NCBI RefSeq assembly: GCF_000725485.1
Contig: NZ_JOAG01000052.1
Coordinates: 62,001 to 126,000, forward strand
Origin: Nonomuraea candida
Lineage (GTDB): Bacteria; Actinomycetota; Actinomycetes; Streptosporangiales; Streptosporangiaceae
Length of the DNA stretch: 64,000 bases
Direction of reading: 5' to 3'
Under the pieces are notes generated by a model. The model was not told the DNA's origin, did not search any database, and worked only from the letters and a program-made list of their open reading frames with translations. Positions 59,183 to 64,000 of this stretch are shown piece by piece (position 1 is the stretch's first letter; each line of letters opens with the position of its first letter). The position numbers and the translations under genes are program-made.

Positions 59183-59593
59183 GGGTGTTGACTCCTTGCT
59201 TCCATGCCGCCTACCGGGTCAGCTGACGGGTTCGGGACTGGAAGTGCCCTACGGACGCAGGCCGGCTGGCGTCCGATTCACCCCGGGAACGATGGGTCCC
59301 CGGCTCCGCGGGTCTGCGGATTCGGCGGCCGGGCGCCGTGGCACGACAGTGCTGGAGACGGCGCGCGGTCCGGTCAGGAAAGGCGGCACCGACGAAAGGC
59401 TCGTCCATGGGAACGCCGCTGGTTAAAGGTACGCTTTTCCCCAAAAGCTGTGCAAATGGGGCAAAGTCGACAGTCGTGTGTGAGGGCTCCGGGCGAGCAC
59501 GGAAGGCCGTGCCGGCCGGGGCTCCCGCTCCGGGTAAAGGTTTTCGGCTGAGATCTCCCCGGCCGGTACCGGTGACCGGCTCGGAGCGGGCCG
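59183..59593. other. 410-bp gap, no gene seen
   Basis: Between the lysozyme and the ADH fragment. An AAAGCGTACC-like AT stretch at about 59430-59470 (CTTTTCCCCAAAAGC is a short inverted repeat) is the only visible structure. Confidence 0.35.
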
Positions 59594-59791
59594 GCCGCTT
59601 GAGTGGAGCGCGTCCGCGGCCTCGGCGCAGTCGCGGACGAAGATCGGGGCGACGCGGACGCGGTCGGTCCCGTCGCCCTGGTAGCCGCGTACGGTGACGA
59701 CGGCGGCGCCGTCGGCGTCCCCGACGGCGAACGGGCGATCGACGGCGGGGCCGATCTCGGTGATCACGCCGGCGACCTCCATGCCCGGCAC
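59594..59791 (-). pseudogene. Alcohol dehydrogenase / MDR fragment
   Basis: Frame from 59791: MPGMEVAGVITEIGPAV then DRPFAVGDADGAAVVTVRGY, the N-terminal half of an MDR enzyme with the GxEVAGxI segment; GDADGAA replaces the usual GDRV. No cofactor domain is present. The frame runs on to 59423 in unrelated code. A remnant. Confidence 0.6.
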
Positions 59792-59913
59792 CCGTACCGT
59801 GTGTCGGCGGCGCCGTCGGCGATGATGCCCGCCAGCTGGCCCAGGAGGTCGGCGACGTGGCCGATGGCGACGGGTTGGTTACATATTTCAAGATATGTAA
59901 CCTGAAACTTCAT
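59764..59913 (-). CDS. Small 49-aa ORF coupled to the P450 gene
   Basis: ATG 59913 overlaps the P450 stop (ATGA), then reads MKFQVTYLEICNQPVAIGHV and ends at 59764 inside the ADH remnant. Not recognised; it may be a truncated gene whose 3' part was lost. The overlap suggests coupled translation. Confidence 0.4.
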   Translation of the reverse strand: MKFQVTYLEICNQPVAIGHVADLLGQLAGIIADGAADTRYGCRAWRSPA

Positions 59914-61109
59914 TCCCAGGTGACCGGCAGGCTGTGCACGCCGTACACCTGCGAGGGGTCGGTGCGCAGCGACAGCTCCTCGGCCGGTACGGCCAGCCGC
60001 AGCGTCGGGAAGCGGTGGAGCAGCGCGGGAAGCGCGACCCGCAGCTCGACGCGGGCGAGCTGCTGACCGAGGCACTGGTGGACACCGTGGCCGAAGGCGA
60101 GATGCCCGGCGGCCGAGCGGCGCAGATCGAGCACGTCGGGGTCGGGGAACCTGGCCGGGTCCCTGTTGGCGGCGTTGATCGCGATGATGACCGTGTCGCC
60201 CGCCGTGAGCCGCCTGCCGCCGAGCTCCACGTCCTCCAGCACGCCGCGCATGCCGGTGGCGGCGATGGACAGGTAACGCAGCAGCTCCTCCACGGCGCCG
60301 GCGGCCAGTGCGGGGTCGCCGCGCAGGGCGGCGAGCTGGGCCGGGTCGCGCAGCAGGGCGAAGGTGCCGAGCGCGAGCATGTTGGCGGTGGTGTCGAGCC
60401 CGGCGCCGAGCAGGAACGCGGCCACGCCGCCGAGCTCCTCGTCGGTCAGCTCGCCGCCGGTGGCCAGGTCGCTGAGCAGGTCGTCGGCCGGCGCGGCCCG
60501 CCTGGCGAGCGCGAGCTCCCGCAGGTAGGAGCCGAGGTCGAGGAAGGAGGCGTACTGCGCCTCGGCGGTGCCGGTCGACAGGGCCCGGGCGGAGTCCTGG
60601 AACCGGGCGCGATCCTCGTACGGGACGCCGAGCAGCTCGCAGATCATCAGCGCCGGCACCGGCTGCGCGAAGACCTCGACGAGGTCGGCGGGCGGCCCCT
60701 GCCGCTCCATCGCGTCGAGCCGCTCGCGGGTGATCTCGGTGACCCGCTCGGTGAGCAGGTTCATCCTGCGGACGGTGAACTTGCCCGCCAGGAGCTTGCG
60801 GAAGCGGGTGTGCTCGGGCGCGTCCATGCCGGTCAGGTCGCCGACGGGGGCAGGCGGCAGGCGCCCGCCCGCCAGGGGGTGGTAGTGGGTCTCGTAGCGG
60901 GAGCTGAACCTCGGGTCGGCGAGGATCTGCCGGACCAGGTCGTAGCCGGTGACGATCCAGACGCCCGGAGCCCCCTCGGGCACGGCCAGGCGGGCGATCG
61001 GCTGCTCCGCGCGCAGGGCGGTGAGCGAAGGGGCGGGATCGAAGGGGCGGGTGGGTGCGCGGTCGAGGGACGGGCTGACCGGCTCGTCGCGATAGTACGT
61101 GTTCGACAT
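59910..61109 (-). CDS. Cytochrome P450
   Basis: 399 residues. I-helix GAGLDTT, ExxR in VEELLRY, haem loop FGHGVHQCLGQQLAR with the axial Cys. The N-terminus FDPAPSLTALRAEQPIARL and the end VYGVHSLPVTWE fit CYP105/107-type soluble enzymes. ATG 61109. It faces the MFS exporter gene at 61328-62566 in the same direction. No redox partner is nearby, so substrate is unknown. Confidence 0.93.
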   Translation of the reverse strand: MSNTYYRDEPVSPSLDRAPTRPFDPAPSLTALRAEQPIARLAVPEGAPGVWIVTGYDLVRQILADPRFSSRYETHYHPLAGGRLPPAPVGDLTGMDAPEHTRFRKLLAGKFTVRRMNLLTERVTEITRERLDAMERQGPPADLVEVFAQPVPALMICELLGVPYEDRARFQDSARALSTGTAEAQYASFLDLGSYLRELALARRAAPADDLLSDLATGGELTDEELGGVAAFLLGAGLDTTANMLALGTFALLRDPAQLAALRGDPALAAGAVEELLRYLSIAATGMRGVLEDVELGGRRLTAGDTVIIAINAANRDPARFPDPDVLDLRRSAAGHLAFGHGVHQCLGQQLARVELRVALPALLHRFPTLRLAVPAEELSLRTDPSQVYGVHSLPVTWE

Positions 61110-61207
61110 GCCTGAAAAGCTACGTTGCTTTGAGAAATTCTGTCAATCAGGTGATAGATAAAATCCCAGGCCAATGCCACTATTTCGATGCGTTGACGGT
61201 GAAGGTG

Positions 61208-61229
61208 AATGCAATGAAAGCGTTGCATT
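61208..61229. promoter_or_regulatory. AATGCAA-N8-TTGCATT inverted repeat
   Basis: A perfect seven-base inverted repeat in a markedly less GC-rich gap, about 100 bases upstream of the P450 start. It may be an operator for a regulator such as the nearby LysR or TetR proteins. Confidence 0.4.
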
Positions 61230-61327
61230 GGGTGGTGCTGAACGCAATGATGAAGTGGGGTGCGAACAGTTCAGCGCCGTGCGGGGCTCATGACGCGGGT
61301 CCCGCCCGCGACAGGGCGCCGGGCCGA

Positions 61328-62566
61328 CTACCTGCGGGCTCGGTCCGCGACCGGCTCGGCGCGGCGGGGGAGCAGCAGCGGGGTCGCCAGCAGGAGCGCG
61401 CCGGCCAGGCCGATGGCCATGCGCGGGCCGAGCAGGGCGCCCAGCACGCCCCAGACGGCCGTCAGGAGCGCGGTCGCGGCCCTGGTCGTCACCGTCCAGG
61501 CGGTCAGCGTACGGGCGACCCGGCCGGGCGCGGTGCGATCGAGGCGGCAGGTGGCCGAGACGGGGTTGAAGACCCCGCAGCAGAAGATCAGCCCGAGCTC
61601 GACGCCCATCACCAGCAGCAGCCCGCCGGTCCCCGGCCCCACGAAGACCAGCCCGGCGGGCCAGATCGCGCGCAATGTCCCGGCCGCGACCAGGACCCGC
61701 CGCTGCCCGAACCGGGTGGCGAGCGGCCGGGCCAGCCGCGCGCCGAGCAGCCCGCCGATCGCCGGCGCGGCGAAGGCGAGGCCGTACTGCCACGGCGCGA
61801 ACCCGAGCGGGCCGAGCATCAGCACGGCCAGCAGCGCGTCGGTGGCCATCAGCAGGCCGTTGAAGGCGACGGTGTTGAGAAACAGCGGGCGCAGCGTCGC
61901 GTCGGCGAGGATGTACCGCCAGCCGTCGAGCAGCTCCCCGGCCCGCAGGCGGGCGGCCGGCCGGCGCTCGGGCCGCGGCTCCCGGCCGCCCGCCGCGCGG
62001 ATGCCCAGGGCCGAGAGCAGATAGCTGAACGCGTCGGCCGCCACCGTCGCCACCGGGCCGAGCAGCCCGATCGCGGCGCCGCCCAGCGGCGGCCCGATGA
62101 CGGTCATCGTCCAGGCCGTCGACTCGAAGCGGGCGTTGGCGACGAGCAGGTGCTCGGCCGGCAGCAGCGTCTTCAGGTACGCGCCGGAGGCGGCGCGGAA
62201 GGTGATGTCGGCCGCCGCGACGACGACCGAGACCAGCAGGAGCTGGACGAAGGAGAGCACACCGAGCGCGAACGCGGCGGGCACCGTCAGCAGCGCCGCG
62301 AACCGCACCAGGTCCGTGCCGATCAGCACCGGCCGCTTGCGGCGGAACTCCGCCCACGGGCCCAGCGGCACCGCCACGGCCGCGCCCGCCAGAGCCCCCA
62401 CCGAGGACAGCGCCGCGACCTCGGCCGGTCCGGCGTGCAACACCTGGATCGCGATCAGCGGGAACGCCCCGAAGGCGAGCCACGTGCCGAGCGCGCTGGT
62501 GCCGTACGCCGCCCAGAGCCACCCGAACTGCCGCCCCAGCCGAGGCCCGCTCCGCACGCCCACCAC
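61328..62566 (-). CDS. MFS exporter (EntS-like)
   Basis: About 412 residues with roughly 12 helices. FGWLWAAYGTSALGTWLAFGAFPLIA, then PLGPWAEFRRKRPVL as motif A-like loop and LLPAEHLLVANARFES before helix six, as in EntS/MFS_3 exporters. The start is a GTG at 62566 (or 62563/62557) preceded by GAGGGGCGG; the frame to 62662 is outside. It diverges from the LysR gene at 62693. Confidence 0.85.
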   Translation of the reverse strand: MVGVRSGPRLGRQFGWLWAAYGTSALGTWLAFGAFPLIAIQVLHAGPAEVAALSSVGALAGAAVAVPLGPWAEFRRKRPVLIGTDLVRFAALLTVPAAFALGVLSFVQLLLVSVVVAAADITFRAASGAYLKTLLPAEHLLVANARFESTAWTMTVIGPPLGGAAIGLLGPVATVAADAFSYLLSALGIRAAGGREPRPERRPAARLRAGELLDGWRYILADATLRPLFLNTVAFNGLLMATDALLAVLMLGPLGFAPWQYGLAFAAPAIGGLLGARLARPLATRFGQRRVLVAAGTLRAIWPAGLVFVGPGTGGLLLVMGVELGLIFCCGVFNPVSATCRLDRTAPGRVARTLTAWTVTTRAATALLTAVWGVLGALLGPRMAIGLAGALLLATPLLLPRRAEPVADRARR

Positions 62567-62692
62567 TTCCCGCCCCTCGCCCGCACAACCGATTCGCGAC
62601 CGAGAGCATCCAAGCGCGCGCCGTACCAGGAGATCAAACAACCAGGAAGCCTCTGGACACAACCGTCCGTTGTGCCTCTAGGGTGTGTCGGC

Positions 62693-63628
62693 ATGGACCT
62701 CAACACCGTCCGGACCTTCGTCGCCGCCGCCGGCGCGGGGCGGTTCCAGGAGGCCGCCGCCGAGCTGGGGCTCACCCAGCAGGCCGTCTCCAAGCGCATC
62801 GCCACGCTGGAGCGCGACCTCGGGGTGCGGCTGTTCGCCCGCACCCCGCGCGGCGCCGAGCTCACCATCGACGGGCAGGCGTTCCTGCCCCACGCCCGCG
62901 ACCTGCTCAGGGCCGCCGAGCGCGCGGTCGCGTCCGTCCGCGCCGGCAGCCGTCCGCTGCGCGTCGACGTGATCGCCTCGCGCAGCGCGCAGTCGGGCCC
63001 TGATGCGCGCCTTCCATCGGGCCCACCCCGAGGTCGAGCTCGATGTGGTGATGCTGTTCGACATCGAGACGGCCGTCGCCGCCCTCCGGTCCGGCACGAT
63101 CGACGTGTCCTTCCGCGCCGTCGGCATGCCCGGCCGGTCCCTCCCCGAGGAGCTCACGTCCGTCCGGGTGCTCGACGAGGCGCTCCAGCTCCTCACCGGC
63201 CCCGCCCACGCGCTGGCCGGGGCCCGGTCGGTGACGCCGGCCGGCTCGCCGGGCACCGGATCTGGATGCCCGGCATCGTCCCCGGCACCGAGTGGGCCGT
63301 CTACTACGACGCCCTCGTCGCCGAGTTCGGCCTCACCATCGAGGCGACCGGCCCCAACTTCGGCTCCGACGCGCTGCTCGACACCATCGCCGACACCCCG
63401 GCCCTGGCCACGTTCATGGGCGAGCACACCCGCCTCGTCTGGCCCGCCGGTCACGGCCTGCGCCGCATCCCGGTCATCGGCCCCACGCCGGTCTACCCGC
63501 ACTCGCTCCTGTGGCGCCGCGACAACCCCCACCCCGCGCTGGCCACCCTCCGCGACCACCTCACCGCCGCGGCGCCCGCCCCCGGCGCCGCCGGCACCTG
63601 GACCCCGGACTGGGCGATGTCGCGCTGA
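62693..63628 (+). pseudogene. LysR-family regulator with two compensating frameshifts
   Basis: The HTH (LNTVRTFVAAAGAGRFQEAAAELGLTQQAVSKRIATLERDLGV) is in frame from ATG 62693. At about 62996 one extra base in a G-run (TCGGGCCC) moves the effector domain (RAFHRAHPEVELDVVML to HALAGARSV) to another frame; at about 63244 one missing C brings back the first frame for WMPGIVPGTEWAVYY to WTPDWAMSR. Corrected, it is a normal 310-residue LysR protein. Either a pseudogene or two sequence errors in GC-rich runs. Confidence 0.8.
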
Positions 63629-63749
63629 CCGCCGCCTCCTGACTCCCGGCCGGCGGCCATGATCGCCCAGCAGGGGACAGGAGGCACGCCGGCAGCAGGT
63701 GGATCAGGGGGATGCGCGGACCCGGCGCCGGGGGTCCCGGCGGCCCGGC

Positions 63750-64000
63750 TCAGCCGGCGCCCGGAGCGGCGAACGCCTCGTCGAGGTGGCGGGTGAGCAG
63801 GGCCACCGCCTCCTCGCCGGTGTACTGGCCGGCGAGCACGGCCAGTTGCAGGCCGGAGACCAGGGCGAGTGCCGTGGCGGCCCTGGTGCCGGGGTCGCCG
63901 TTCGCCCCGGCCTGGGCGAACCGCTCGGCCAGGAGGTCGCGCAGGGCGTTGGCGTAGGACAGGCCGGCCTCCTGGCCGGGGTCGGTGAGGGTGAGCGTGA
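63750..64000 (-). CDS. TetR-family regulator C-terminal part (5' end outside window)
   Basis: The minus frame reads GLSYANALRDLLAERFAQAG, ATALALVSGLQLAVLAGQYT and ends LLTRHLDEAFAAPGAG at 63750. The helical pattern of a TetR effector domain is plausible; the HTH would lie beyond the window, so the family is not certain. Confidence 0.55.
   Translation of the reverse strand, partial: TLTLTDPGQEAGLSYANALRDLLAERFAQAGANGDPGTRAATALALVSGLQLAVLAGQYTGEEAVALLTRHLDEAFAAPGAG

Overview
The window is very GC-rich with GTG starts, ATGA/GTGA gene overlaps, SARP, ECF41, PucR and XRE regulators and a mycothiol-type (MDMPI) enzyme. This suggests a filamentous actinomycete; a Streptosporangiales-type genome is my guess, not something the sequence proves. 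No tRNA, rRNA or CRISPR array was seen. Many genes are secreted, regulatory or broken, as in an accessory chromosome arm.

Layout. 1-15 kb: the end of a FecCD/FecE uptake system, a DUF998 membrane protein, a frameshifted Tat-exported peptidase with a 318-bp repeat, an MDMPI enzyme, a secreted phospholipase-D-like protein, a TetR/secreted MBL pair, a CPBP protease, an ArsR regulator, a VWA protein, an AhpD/GNAT pair around a CsoR/FrmR-like operator, and a PucR regulator. 15-27.4 kb: a RiPP gene cluster with ATP-grasp ligase, SARP regulator, ABC exporter, 42-aa ORF, P450, two nearly identical precursor peptides ending in a CACGLWSGSG core, radical SAM/SPASM maturase, PqqD-like carrier, FAD oxygenase and S9 peptidase. 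The exporter and both precursors share one promoter motif at fixed spacing. 27.4-32.9 kb: a LuxR regulator and a coupled operon of a leader-only relative of the precursors, a cyclase-NTPase-TPR protein, an intracellular subtilase and a GAF protein. 32.9-38.7 kb: a four-gene minus-strand operon in which a CHAT (caspase-like) protease and the TPR region normally fused to it are separate proteins, with two membrane proteins and a CBS/zinc-ribbon protein.

39-64 kb: a STAS/anti-sigma-kinase pair, an integrase, ECF41 with DoxX, a secreted lipase, ABC and MFS exporters, MarR/MFS/nitroreductase, LysR with DUF6152/DUF6644, an ADH/XRE/DUF2178 operon, a GH25 lysozyme, a second P450 and a second MFS exporter. 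Decayed genes lie between them: a frameshifted ricin-type lectin, fused IclR/MFS fragments, an ABC ATPase tail, ABC-2 permease and alcohol dehydrogenase fragments, and a LysR gene with two compensating frameshifts.

How the parts may work together (inference): the SARP or the LuxR switches on the exporter and the two precursor genes through the shared promoter box. The leader is bound by the PqqD-like protein or the N-terminal domain of the radical SAM enzyme. The core is modified by radical SAM, P450, FAD enzyme and perhaps ATP-grasp, the S9 peptidase trims the leader, and the ABC transporter exports the product. The next operon carries the same leader fold with no core, next to a nucleotide cyclase and a protease, and may be a sensing or conflict module built on the same peptide-recognition logic.
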